Assembly (NCBI GenBank): GCA_000328365.1
Contig: KB309665.1
Coordinates: 3,349-67,348, forward strand
Length of the DNA: 64,000 nt
Source of the DNA: Capitella teleta
Taxonomy: Eukaryota > Annelida > Polychaeta > Capitellidae
Direction of reading: 5' to 3'
The translations under genes were made by a program, and so were the position numbers. Under the pieces are notes generated by a model. That model was not told the origin of the DNA. It was given only the letters and a program-made list of their open reading frames with translations, and made no database searches. Below, one piece after another: positions 1 through 15,653 of the stretch (positions are counted from its first letter, which is position 1; the number at the start of each line of letters is the position of its first letter).

Positions 1-525
1 GCCAAGTTGACTTAATTTTCATTCAAGAATCAGGCCTCGATCAACTTTTTGCTCATGCAAATTAACTGGTACTATGTCTTATAAATGAATACATAGTCAT
101 CAAGTAAATAGTGTATGCTCAATCTGTGTGTTAAACAACATTTTTTTCAATTATATGAAGAATAATTGTTTTTCTTAAGCTTTGTTGAGAGAGTTGAACA
201 ACAATTATTGGGCCAAATGCGACACTGTAGTTTTGTTGTGGCATTATTGTATATTCCTACACCTGTGTCATCAGGCAAAACCTGTGTGGATTTTCACATG
301 ATTCACTATTCACCTATTTGATAGTCATTAGCTCTCTTTATTCTACGTAATCGTACTTGATGATTCACTGCAATTGCCTTATCCTGCTGAAAAACCAACT
401 CGGTTTTGCTTATTTGTTATTCATATTTATGGTCTTACTGAACGTTATTTTTTCAATTCTTAGAGGTTTCCATTTTCAACCAAGTGATCAATATAATTAT
501 TAAGCAATAAATTAAAAGAAAAGAT
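1..525. repeat. Tandem unit 1 flank of the tRNA-Ser array
   Basis: AT-rich non-coding DNA forming the flank of the first tRNA-Ser unit. Blocks in it recur at about 757-1020 and 1140-1680: the stretch around GCTCATGCAAATTA, the ATGAATACATAGT block, and the CAACCAAGTGATCAATATAATTATTAA block just before each tRNA. I see no protein gene here. The recurrence shows that the tRNA genes multiplied by duplication of a unit of several hundred bases. Confidence 0.75.
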
Positions 526-607
526 CGCTGCGAACAGGGTTCGAACCTGTGCGGGAATATCCCATTGGATTTCGAGTCCAACGCCTTAACCACTCGGCCA
601 TCGCAGC
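526..607 (-). tRNA. tRNA-Ser (anticodon CGA)
   Basis: Read on the minus strand this folds as a class II tRNA. The acceptor stem GCTGCGA pairs with TCGCAGC and is followed by discriminator G. The D-arm contains GGCCGAGTGGTTAAGGC (A box) and the T-arm GGTTCGAACCC (B box). The anticodon loop is CTCGAAA, giving CGA, and there is a long variable arm typical of serine tRNAs. The length is 82 nt without CCA. A run of four T on the minus strand just downstream fits a Pol III terminator. It decodes UCG serine codons in translation. Confidence 0.93.
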
Positions 608-1020
608 CTTTTAACATTTCTTAATCCAGGTATCTAGATAGTGTGTACATTATGATTTTTATTCTTTACATGACTAGCAAAGTCGTTCATCTGAACGAAA
701 TTTGGCTTAAGAATCGTTAAGATGACTTCAAGCGATAACAAGCGAAATCCATTTGCCAAGTCGACTTAATTTTCATTAAAGAGTTGGGCCCTGAACAACA
801 TTTTTTGCTCAATGCAAATTACCTGGTATTATGTCTGAAAAATGAATACATAGTCATCAAGTAAATAGTGTACGGCCTTGATGATAAACCAGATCGGATT
901 TGTTTATTGGTTTTTCATTTTTATGGACTTACTAAACGCCATATTTTTCAATTCTCATTGGTCTCCATTTACAACCAAGTGATCAATATAATTATTAATC
1001 TATCAAATTAAAAGTATAAT

Positions 1021-1102
1021 CGCTGCGAACAGGGTTCGAACCTGTGCGGGAAGATCCCATTGGATTTCAAGTCCAACGCCTTAACCACTCGGCCATCGCA
1101 GC
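1021..1102 (-). tRNA. tRNA-Ser (anticodon TGA)
   Basis: Second copy in the array, 82 nt, with the same acceptor, D, variable and T arms as the first. The anticodon loop is CTTGAAA, so the anticodon is TGA rather than CGA; one base change switches the serine codon read (UCA family). The A box, B box and downstream T-run terminator are intact. Confidence 0.92.
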
Positions 1103-1680
1103 CTGTGCCATATTGCTGTTCTTTTGACATTTCTTTACTTTTACTTTAATGAATCAGGCCATTAACTTTTTGCTCATGCAAATTACCTCGTACTATGTCT
1201 GATAAATGAATACATAGTTATCAAGTAAATAGTCTACGGCTTGATCTGTGTGTTATACAACAGTTTTTCATTTCTATGAAATTATTTTTTTCCTTAAGCT
1301 TTTTTGAGAGAGTTGAACAACAATTATTGGGCTAAACCCGACACTTCATTTTTATCGTGGCATTATAATATCTCGACACCTGCATGTGTCGTCAGGTAAA
1401 ACCTGTGTGGCAATGATGTAGAGTCCATATCATTGCTTTGTGGATTTTCACATGATTCGCTATTCACCTATTTGATAGTCATTAGCTCTCTTCATTCTAC
1501 GTAATCGTACTTAATTATTCACTGCAATTGCCTTATCCTGCTGCGCAAACCAGCTCGGTTTTGCTTATTTGTTATTCATATTTATGGTCTTACTGAACGT
1601 TATTTTTTCAATTCTTATAGGTTTCCATTTTCAACCAAGTGATCAATATAATTATTAAGCAATCAAATTAAAAGAATAAA

Positions 1681-1759
1681 CGCTGCGAACAGAGTTCGAA
1701 CCTGTGCGAGATTATCAATATTATCGAGTCCAACGCCTCAACCACTCGGCCATCGCAGC
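1681..1759 (-). pseudogene. tRNA-Ser pseudogene
   Basis: Third copy of the tRNA-Ser unit. Acceptor, D-arm and T-arm sequences remain recognisable, but the segment from the anticodon stem into the variable arm is altered and 3 nt shorter. The 3' side of the anticodon stem no longer pairs with the TTGGA 5' side, and the T-stem has a substitution (AACTCTG). It is most likely not a working tRNA, although both internal promoter boxes persist and it could still be transcribed. Confidence 0.8.
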
Positions 1760-3567
1760 CTTTGCATCAGTCCTGTTCTTTTGACGTTTTTTAATCCAGG
1801 TATCAAGATATTGTATACGTTTGGATTAAGTTAAATTAGGTTAACTTCAAGCCATAACATGACGAAATCCATGTGGATTTTCACATAAGTTTTTTTAGGT
1901 AGAATGAAGAAAGCTAATGATAGGCAAATAAGTGAATAGTGAATTAGGTGAAAATACATACTAATTAAGTTGACTTCAAGCCGTAGCACGACGAGTTTCG
2001 TTTGCCATGTCGACTTAATTTTCATTTGGCACATTCACCGCCAAACACGGTGATCACCGTCTTTTCACGCCCAACGCTTGAAGATTCTCGTCTTTTGCAG
2101 ATAAAGCCAAAGGCGCATACGATAACCCACATAACAAAAATTGGTTTGTTTGTTTCCCTTCTTGTTGTTGTTGTGTGGCTCAGAGCTATATTTCGATACA
2201 TCTAATTTCATGTATGCATGATGTTGAATCTTACATCGTCGGATTCACAAGAGAACGACCTATCCGATTATGTAACATATATAGCAATATAGAAATTACT
2301 GAGCGGTAAAGTCGAGGAATTTTGAGTAAAATATGCAATGAATTGCCACTTATCATTATCATTTATCAATTCAAGAAATAGAAATGGTAAATACATTCTT
2401 GATTAATGCGGATTCTCTCGTGGCTGTGTCTTTTCTCAGATCAACATGTGTCAACAGATGGCTCAGTCAACTATATTCCAGGCCTGCATTACCCGAGCAA
2501 ACTATGGTACACTCAATGAGAAATTGTATTGATCATCAAAATGTACAGCAAATGCAGCCTAATGTTTGATGCAAAGTCGATTCGATCATTCGGGAGCATC
2601 TCAATTGAGACACACATCGAAGGGAAGTGCTTGAATTGGTGGATTTTGACAAATACATTATTTTTATGTAGGTGTTTATTCTCTGTTAACTTAATATCAT
2701 TACCCCCGGTAGCATTTTTATCTAGGCCCATAGTGCTGGCTTTCATCTGTTACTGAGATTGTATTACTGCCATCAATCATGTTCTTTTGATTGCATATGT
2801 TATAGTAATAGCATTATTTTTTATATTATTACTGTATTTCTTGTTTATTGATTGAGTTATGCATCAATCATATATTATATCATTTTGAGCTTTGTGAAGA
2901 TACCCAGTAAGAGGACTTTTATGAGTTAAGTTACTTTTAAACACTTCCTTATCATTTTTTTTTTTTTTTTTTTTAATATATTCTGCAAGGGACCACCAAT
3001 AATAATTGTCTGAAATTGATTATGACCTGGTTAAACTGATAAAAACATGGCTTTTTATTAAACCTTTGACAGTTTCTTACTTTATGGTTGCTGAATGCGT
3101 TATGCCAATGTGTGCGTTATGATCACCAAGTGCGTTATACTTGTGGCCTCTACTGCTTCGTGCTCGTTTGCAGAGCCTTTAAGAGTGTATCGTGGACTGG
3201 CGGAATGCACCGTGCCTGTGAGTAATCTAGGATAGTACATAATGTAGTGGAAATCATTGGCTCTGATTCTACGAAACAAAATAGCGTTCTAATCTCAATT
3301 TGCGGCACTCTCTTTAGCATATAGGATTCTAGTTTTTCATAACGCCCGTCTGAATCATAACGCACGAAGAGGGCTGTGATTGGTCATTCAGCTGTGCGTG
3401 TAACGAATCAGCTGTGTGCGTGCTGTGTGCGTGCAGAGCGGAAAAGCACACATCCATAACAAGACACAAAACCTTGCAGCTGTCAAAGCGAAACAGCGCT
3501 TCTTGCGATTTCGGGTCAGTTGTCCAGCTCACTGCCCGAGAAGAGGTTGTCCAGTCCGCTCTGTGAC
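1760..3567. other. Intergenic, no gene recognised
   Basis: AT-rich DNA with fragments of the tRNA unit flank up to about 2030 (GCCATGTCGACTTAATTTTCATT). A T-run lies near 2957. The part from about 3350 is more GC-rich and leads into the ZMYND19 start, so it probably holds its promoter and 5' UTR. The short open frames here have no recognisable domains. Confidence 0.5.
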
Positions 3568-7077
<3,510 letters not shown>

Positions 7078-8444
7078 CTCACTCCACACCAAATGCATTT
7101 CCTGTTGTCGTTGGAGAAGCGTATTATTTTTGTTATGTGAATGAGGATTTGTGCAATTTCGTGACAACTTGAATGAAGTTTTCATGCAATTTTCTTTATT
7201 TTATTTTTCATTTTATCCTTTTTATTATAGCAATGAAATTGCAGCATAATAATTTAAACGCATTCCTCAATTTGTTTTTATTTTACGCTACTTAAAAGAG
7301 CAAAATGCCATTCCATACCTTTTTAGGTAATTCATTTCAAATGATAATCCATACGGCATTTATCAAGAATGTCTTCAACATGCCGTGATTTTCAATCAAG
7401 TGATTTTTATTTTATTTTTTTATCTGTGTTTTATTCTGTGTAAAGAGAAATACCAGGTGCATATCGTTGATAATTAATCCAAAGGAGGTTGTCGAGTTAT
7501 TTGCGCCCATTTTTCTTCAGTGCTGCGTTTTTGTTGTATTTATTTGTTGAAACTCTTAGTTGTATAAATGTGTATATTTCCTTCCCTTTTGTACGTCAGG
7601 ATGTGATGACTAAACAAGTCCACCACTTTTGATAAAAGAAAACAGTTTTCCGAATTGATCTCAATCATCGTAGAAATAGTAGAATTTTAATTGGTTTTTT
7701 TTTCTTTGCTTATTTATCAATTTGTAGCAGCTTTTGATGTTATAATTTATTGCTACCTTTAACCATTTTCATATTTTTTTAATCATACTTTTGTCCTTGC
7801 CGATGAATTTTGCATTTGTGGACGTCAACACTAGTCAAGACTATTGCCACCATGTTCCAACAATCCCAGATCTCCTCCTTGGTTTATTTCATGATTTTCC
7901 TTCTCCTGAGTGCAGCATGGGCATGTGAGATGATGATGATGATGATTCCAGCATGTTGTGCCATTTCTCCCCAGACAAACCTAGTCCATAACTCCATCCT
8001 TGGGTCAAAGGCAGCTCATCACCTTCAATAGTATTGGAAGTTGGTTTTTTTTAGACTAAAGCAGGGAAATTGGAGTCTGCTTATGACGTATGCATTTCTG
8101 GATTGAAACATTCACTGAATAGTGAAAAATGTATGTTATGTTTTTAATCAATTTAATAATCCTCTGGTGTATATACATTTTTAATTTATTTGCCACAGAT
8201 AATTTATTCATTAATAAACTTGTACAGATTTATGCATCATGTGTTTTTATTCATGCGCTAGAACAATGCAGTAACTCATGTCGTTCACTTTACAAGCTAT
8301 GAACCATACTTTTTTTATTTACTTGCCATATTAAAAAGTGAATAATATAAAACGACCCAGTATCTACCAGTACATGTATAACTTTTATTGATAAAAACTA
8401 AAAAAAATTCAAACAATTCACAAACTTAAAAAGTAAAAGCAGTT
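7078..8444. other. Convergent 3' region between ZMYND19 and FIRRM
   Basis: AT-rich sequence expected to hold both 3' UTRs. Several polyA-type hexamers occur, for example AATAAA near 8213. I see no gene or mobile element. A short frame at 7810-8031 has no features that support translation. Confidence 0.5.
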
Positions 8445-11400
8445 TCACGATGAGGTTGTGTCAGCAAGGAGCTTCAGTCTGCGACACAGAGTGTTTAGTT
8501 TGGAACGGAATCCAAACGGCAGAGGCATGCACTCCTCCAACTGCGATACGCTCTGCTCAAGATGAATGTAAATGCTGCGAGGATCCTGCAAAAAAGAAAA
8601 GAATTAGGCAATTTATTTGATGGACAATCAGCAATAGTAAAGAAAAAGCAGAATTTGGCAATTTATGAGATTCTGAATTTCATGGACATAGTCAAATAAG
8701 AGGAGTGAGGCTGACGATGTCTCTGCTTTCACTCACTCACCCCTTCACTGGGGTTGTCGGGGGAAGGGACCTTAGAGCAGCAAGATTTCAGGAGCATCTA
8801 TTTCATTAACGCATAAAGAAATCATGCCAAAACAGAACAAAAGAACTGATCTTAGAAAGTCCTATGACACATTTTGCCAAATTTCAACTGTTGCCGAATG
8901 CCATCATACTATTATGTAGGTTATTGTAGTATGACAGTGTTGACAATAGATAGTGGGGGTCCTTCATTTTCTCACTCAACTTAGTGTGGTTCAACTTTTC
9001 TAGTTTTAGCTTAGCTCCCCATAAGTTTTACTGATAATTATGAAATCCAAACTCACAGAGGGATTGGCAGAACGAGAAGAAGGAGGCGTGATTGGGCGGT
9101 TGCTCAGGCGTGGCCTCTTATCTGCCGGAGGGTTGACCTGCAAAGAATTTAGGTCAAATGATGAATAGGGGTTCCAGAGAGAATCTCACATGGGATGAGT
9201 TTGTCTCTGGCCATTTGCCAACATGGAAAGGCAAAGCGTTCTGGCTGTGTTCCCGCTGAGTCAGCAGAAAAGCACTTCTGCTGATAGAATTGGTGCTTGT
9301 GTATGAGGCAGGGTCAGAAATCTAAAAGAGGAAAGTTGTATAAAACATTAAATTGAGAGAATATCAAGCAGATTAATATATTAGTAAATAGTCACCTGAT
9401 TGAGGTAAGTGACCACTCTTTCCTGAACACCGTCATCTCTCTGCAGCGACTCAGCTACAACACTTTCGTGTGACGTTTGTTCAGCGAAGTACGCAAACGT
9501 CTCCAGTGCAGCGTGCCTCACAACGGGATGTTCTTCTTCAGCCAGGAGACGATAAAAGAGATCCGAGAGCAAATTCAAGATAGATTTCTAAAGAGAAAAA
9601 TGATCAGTCAGAAGAAACAACTGAGTCGGAATCCTCACGTGGTTTGCTTCCGCAAATGATCGCGACGATAAAGATTTCAGCAGTGACAACGCCGCCAGCA
9701 TAAGTTCATCCAAGCATGACCATTTGTTCTCTTTGGCCTCAGTTAATGTTTTCGATAAAAGTTCTAGAACCTGTGAATATAATACAAAATGTAGTCGAAT
9801 GCAGATAACAGACACAGAAAAAGGTACTCGTAGAATATCGGAGCATTTCGCTGCTATGGATTTGTAGACATGGCAAATAGAAACGCAGATGGCTTGAAGG
9901 ACAGTGAATACGCTTGTGTGCTGGAGGTTCTCTTCAATGAGGTATGACCACAATGGCATCAGACAAGACGAAGCTTTTTTGGATGATGTTACATCGTCAA
10001 AAGTGGCAAAACTGAGACGCACAAGACATGAATTCTGAGGGAGAAAAAAATAAGAAAAATAGCTCAAAAAGAAATGAAAACACTCGCTCACCAAATTCAG
10101 AGCATCTTGGCCGGTTGTCAAATTTCTCCACTTTTCTAAACGATCAAAATCAGCCTTCGCTTGATAAAAAGTTGGCAAGACCCGAGCGCAAACATCAACG
10201 GAACAGGTTTTCGCAAGACTAGCCTACAATTGACGCCTAATTGACGACTGCTCTAATCAATTATCCTTACCTTTAAATTCTCTGGTAATATTTTAAGCAG
10301 ACGTCGAAGCAAGAAGATTATGTAAGAGACCTGAGGCAGAGTTGGGATGATTGTGATCGAGCCGAGGAGGTCGATTAAGAACACACAGTGCTCATAGATC
10401 AACTGGGTCCCACCTCTCCTGTTAATTAATTTGAAGTAATTGGTGAGTTGAATTGGTGAGATATTTTTACCTGGCTAAGAGGACCCAGAGGTCAATAACC
10501 ATGAATGTCTGTTCAGGATATTTACTGCCGATTGTGTAAGACAGCAGTAACCTTTCCTAGAATGAACAATAGGGTGACGACAAAAGTCGTGATTTTGTAG
10601 AATTTTTTTTACCAGGTTTTGTGTGCATTTGGTTGGATAATAATTAATTAACATGGATCCCGCCAATGAGAATTCTTTCCTGAAAAAATCATAAATCAAC
10701 ATCAAATTATCATACATTATCTGCTAACCGTAATTCAAGTGAATCAAATTCTCCAACTGAGAAGAGAAAAGAAATATTGGAATAAATTCTGTTTAGCGAT
10801 CATCAATTCTTACCAGGAGGAAAATTGTCAAGCAATTTATGGAACAAGCTCTTTGAATTCGGCTCACACCATTGAGATAAATCTACAAACAAAACAAGAA
10901 CACATAGTGATCAAAATTTCACCCAAATACCCAAATACCTTGATCGGTTTTACTCATAGCGTCGCAAATCAGAAAAAAAGTTCTCATCGCTGGAAGATAA
11001 TCCTTCCCTTCTACAGGTAGAGAAACTTATCAAGCACCATTATTAATTATGGAGATATCACCTGGAGTTATTGAGAGAGCGTACTGACAGAAATTCTCCT
11101 GTAGTAACAACGCAGACACGAGAGGCATCAACGCAGCCCCTGTTAACTGGTTCTTAATTTCAAGGTGAAACCAAGTTGTTGAGTCGTATGGACAGTTTCT
11201 GAAGAAACAGTATTAAGGAGCACTTCATGTTGTAATAAACACCTCACCTGTTAATTGCAATTAGTAGGGAATGAAGAGCAACACAGGATTCACAGCTAAG
11301 AGAAAGAGAGTTGTATTCCCGACTCACGCTTGATAAAATCCGCATTTGAAAGCCGAGAACTTTGATTTGACGACCTGAACTTTTATCTTCATCCTGGTGC

Positions 11401-14400
11401 GGCTGGGTAATTAACTTTGAGGGTATAATTACAAGTTAAATTCTTACTGCGCTTGTCTCGCTGTGAATTGCAGCAAGATAATTCAAAGTGACCTCCATAT
11501 CAGTGGCTAAACCACCAAGCAATACACTGACATCTAAATGAGCCAAAAGAGACGATTTATGCTGCAGAATTAACCTGAAATAAAAATAAATGCAATCACT
11601 CTGATTCTTGAAAGAAGAAAAAAATTTGCGCACATATTAAGAACAAAGGAGAGACCACGAGGCATTTATTAACATGTTCACGAGCAAGATGCCATAGCAC
11701 CAAGAATCCTCATCTTGGGCGGTGAATGAGCTAAACTAAGCATATAGTTGATGACCCTTGTAATGGCAGAGATCAAAGAACCATCTGGATTTGATGCTTC
11801 ATCAACAAAAAGGATTTTGTATTCAGTGATATCCATTCTACTTTGAACTTGAAATAAGAGAAAATCACAAAAAGTGAACAAATTTATTAGGGAAAACAAA
11901 ACAAAAACAAACCAACAAAAATAGTGAAACATCGGGTCATGAAAACATTGAATAAATGGCAGAGTATAATAAAATAATACAAGCAGCAAAATTTACATCA
12001 CTTTACATGAAAGCCTAACATGTAGCACAAAAATTTACATCAGTACAAATCACTCTGAAAGGCTTCTACATCATCACAAGAACATCAAAAACACTGGAAT
12101 CACCATGACTACAAGACCAAGAACAGAGTAATCAGTTAGGTTTGGTTTTTCGCCAGGAACAGAAGCAGCAGACTTCAACTTAGTGGAGATGGTCACCCTG
12201 TGCCTGAGACGACCATTTCCATCCTTAATTTCAATGGGAGTTGTAGCACTGTCATTCATTGAACTGATTTCCTCAGTAATCGTTCTGTTATCAGGTTCTT
12301 TCAGGGGAATCGACTCTGGAGCAGTTTCATAGATGCTTTCTTTACGCCCCACAGTAGACAGCTTATGTCTTTCCTGCTTAAATAACTCAACTTCATTCTC
12401 CGGCAAAGCTTTAACATCTTCCTCAGGTACGTCTTGCAACCCGGGCTTCATAGCTTGAAGTACGTAGCTCTTAGTCATAATGGGATTATTTTCAAGGAAG
12501 ATACGCGTCAACAGAACATATGAGTCTTTAAGCCATGGATCATCCCAATGTACATTCTCATTAAATGAATCACTATCTCCATAAGGAAGATTATTATAAA
12601 ACATCGGTTGGTACTCCATATTATGTACATGATACAATATGACACCGGTATACACATTAATGATAAGCGATATAAGAAGACAAGTCACATTGATGCTCCA
12701 GATCATATCCAGCAGATCCAGCGTGGGCACAGTGCACATGATTTCATCTGGATACAGCTCAGGAATCCTGCAATGATAGTCCTTGTCCTGGTGGTCGTAT
12801 ATCTTGAACTGCGCCAAGAGCACCATGCAATTCAGGAGCATCTCGTAACCCACTCTGATGCAGGTGATGCGCGACAACCGACACGTCTTACAGGCCGTCA
12901 CACACGTGTTATGAAACTGGCGCATCCGGTTGCCTGCTTTCAGGGCGGTCTCCTTCTCATTCGTCTCATCAACGTTGGTCACCATCTCCAGGAGATCCTC
13001 CAAGAACTCCTCAGTTGCTCTGAGGATGGCCAGAAGCTGGTTTTTGGTCATGATGTTCCATAAAATGACTGGTGACATGGTCACTATGACCTGTACGTAG
13101 AAGAAAGTTGAAATAGAACTCTATGGCCAATCACAGAACACATCAATTTACCTGTAGCGGCAGGTACAGAGGATAGTAACGATGGGGTTGGGTGTAGAGA
13201 GATTTGATTTGAGGAGTTCCTTCACTGATCCAGTATCCATTTGTCCAACAATATTCATGCAGAGATTCCGCTTGGGGCTCAGTAAAATTCTCCGGGGCAA
13301 AGCACGCAATTTTGTCACCTGAAATTAATGTGCAAAATATGTGGCACGCTTTTTCATCTTTTTCAATGTCATTGAGGCCTACGTATAAAGATTTGTTTTT
13401 ATACAGTAGTACCTGCGAATAACGAACAGTGCTGGATCCAAGAAAAAAGTGTTCGTAGTTCGGGGGTGTTCGTTAGTCAAGGTTGGGTAAAATTAGGTCA
13501 CTATGGTAACTCATGCAAGTTTTGCATCAATTCAGCAATCAACAATAACAGCAATGAAGTATAATGTTTATTCATAGTTTATTGAATCATTTATCTTTCA
13601 ATAAAATCTGTAATAAGTTAATCTCCATCGATGGAGCTGTAACTCTACTCCATCTCTTTGAAATGCGCGTCGCGTTTCATAGAAATGTTATAGGCGCAGC
13701 GCACACAGCCGTCTCAGCGGAATTATATTAACTTGCGCGAACAGCGAACAGGCACACAACAGCTCGCATGTATAATTACAGCAACCTATATACCCGATAA
13801 ACACCGTAGAACATCGTTAATAGTGTGCTGTGTGCATTTGCCATAAGATTTTATTATCTTTTAATTGAAAAAATGTAAAATTAAAATATTATATTTCTGA
13901 GGGGGATGTTCGTTGTTCGCGTTTCGGGGTGTTCGCTGGTCAGGAGTGATTCCCTATTGGTTAACATGGGAGTGAGTTGCGTCCAAAGAAAATCGTTCGT
14001 TAGAGCGGACTGTTCGCTAGAGGTGTGTTCATTAGTCGCAGGTACTACTGTAATTGAATAATTAACCAATTAATTATTTTTTTAATACTACAAGAAGAGA
14101 ATTGTGTAATGACTCACCTAGATATTCCTGGGAGAGCAGAAAAGTAGAAATGACCATAGGAAGATAGACTGTGAGGATGGTGATGACTTTATAGATTGCA
14201 AAATCTGTCACAAAAGTGTCCACATCCTGTCCTGCACTTTGCAGGAGCTCAAACGCTTCCATCAACATGATGGCAGAGAATTGTTAGAACCGAACTAATG
14301 CCTGTTCTCTCCAGTACGGTGGTTAATATCGCTATTGTCACCCAAAGGTATCGGTTTCTAAGATTGATTAAGCACTTGACTCGGCCAAGAGACCAAGATA

Positions 14401-15653
14401 TGAAAATGCTGCTGAAGACATTTCCATAACATGCTTTCCTTCGTCAAGTGTGCACTTCAGAATGCGTGTTATCACGTTATTATCCACAGTAGAGAGTTAG
14501 AATTTGGACTTGATAACGCAAGATACCATAGAAACATAGTCAAGATACTGACCTAGAAATGGCTTTCCAAGTGCTGACGACAATTTTGACATCCAAACTT
14601 GAAGCAACTCGGCTCAATTGATGTAAGCCCAGAATGACTAAAATTTGATTTTTTAATAAAAATTTTGAAGAAGAATCATGGATCTCATACCATAACAGAA
14701 ATCTTTGATGTCATCTGAGGTCGACATTGGATGTTGGCATAATATTTCAAGCAAGGAGAGAAATTTCTAAGCAAGAGAATACATCGATAAGCCAAGAATA
14801 ACAATATATAATGAGAATACCGTGTGCAATGAGTAAACTTTCTTGAAAAATGATGAAAGGACTTCAGAAACTTGACCAATGAGACTGCCATATATACTTC
14901 CACTATCCTGAACATATACATAAGAAGTCAGTGACTTATATAAGCATCATGCACTATACCTACTTTACAATGCTGGTATGATATTGAGATAATGTGTACA
15001 ACTGGTGTGTATAGTGAATGGAAGGTGGATATTTGCGCCGATTTCTCTTGGGGACATCTCTTCAAGAAATTACCTAGGCAGGAGTCCAACGAAGACACCA
15101 TGGTTTCACATCGCTACAATAGAAATCAATTAGTGAGATTATGCAGCAGCAATTATCAGAGTTAATCAACCTTTAGTTGTTTGCTCAGCAATTGCTTTTT
15201 GCTATCAGCTTCTGATAAGATTTCTATAATTTCATCAAAATAAACGCTGTAGCAACCTTGAAGCTGAAAGAAAATTATAAAATTAAATTTTGTAGTAATT
15301 AAATTTTCTCAGTACGCTCTCAGTAATCTTAGAGAAAACAGCATCCTCCAACTCTTTCAAAGCGTACAGGGGAACAATCTTCAGACATAACACTTGTAAG
15401 CTTTCTGAGGAAGAAACAGAATGAATACAAATAACGGAATCAGAAAAACAATGAGTCACCTTCCAAATTATCAGCCTCCTGGATAGATTTCTGGTTTAAT
15501 AAAAGTCAAAGAAAAATATGATAGCTTTAAAATAAGTGAAATCGGTCTGGGTCAAAAGGATACAACCACAATAGACAGAGCATCCGATAAATTCTGCCGG
15601 AATTGGTTGTCATCCCAGGCAATAATATCAGAGACATTCCAGCTCTGAGACAT
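8445..15653 (-). CDS. FIRRM: FIGNL1-interacting regulator of recombination (C1orf112 family)
   Basis: Twenty-four coding exons, listed 5' to 3': 15653-15567, 15490-15460, 15404-15316, 15263-15171, 15113-14964, 14907-14821, 14766-14691, 14637-14553, 11574-11448, 11402-11248, 11198-11062, 11010-10939, 10882-10814, 10756-10729, 10679-10613, 10556-10471, 10418-10271, 10223-10092, 10034-9828, 9770-9639, 9587-9396, 9321-9190, 9137-9057, 8585-8445. They join in frame to 867 aa (human 853). Family landmarks are GSIYGSLIGQVSEVLSS, RQIKVLGFQMRILS, and the late block AALETFAYFAEQTSHE, which matches human EAFTQFAEGTNHE. It is an all-helical HEAT-like protein. In mammals it binds FIGNL1 and removes RAD51 from chromatin during recombination. 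Intron 8 (11575-14552) contains the innexin gene. Confidence 0.93.
11665..11670 (-). terminator. Candidate polyA signal of the nested innexin
   Basis: AATAAA on the minus strand about 400 bp past the innexin stop and still inside FIRRM intron 8. It would let the nested gene end before FIRRM exon 9. This is inferred from position only. Confidence 0.4.
12074..14268 (-). CDS. Innexin/pannexin-superfamily channel subunit
   Basis: Three exons (14268-14118, 13318-13152, 13090-12074) give 444 aa. TM1 is near residues 27-48. The first extracellular loop is GDKIACFAPENFT...EYCW with cysteines near 56 and 74, the innexin pattern. RYYPLYLPLQ followed by PVILW parallels the innexin YYQW...P..LW block at TM2. 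TM3 is near 187-203, the second loop has cysteines near 213 and 225, and TM4 is near 231-258. A cytoplasmic segment YVLLTRIFLENN resembles the pannexin C-domain. Family members form hexameric or octameric gap junctions or hemichannels. LRRC8 is a distant relative, but no leucine-rich repeats follow. Odd point: the last 20 residues form a fifth hydrophobic segment. The ATG at 14268 was chosen as first; 14262 is an alternative. The whole gene lies in FIRRM intron 8. Confidence 0.85.
13404..14050. mobile_element. Pogo/Tigger-like MITE (A) in innexin intron 1
   Basis: A 647-bp element with terminal inverted repeats CAGTAGTACCTGCGAATAAC at the left and the matching ...GTCGCAGGTACTACTG at the right, flanked on both sides by TA. 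Inside are subterminal GTTCG-rich repeats in both orientations. It has no transposase frame. CAGT ends with TA target duplication are typical of pogo-like Tc1/mariner elements, so this is a non-autonomous copy. It fills most of the intron between innexin exons 1 and 2. Confidence 0.85.

Noticed and set aside
11678-11989. Minus-strand 103-codon frame considered as a FIRRM exon
   Set aside because: FIRRM exon 8 joins exon 9 (11574-11448) in phase and the joined protein aligns with the family without a gap, so this frame is not needed. It lies in the likely innexin 3' UTR.
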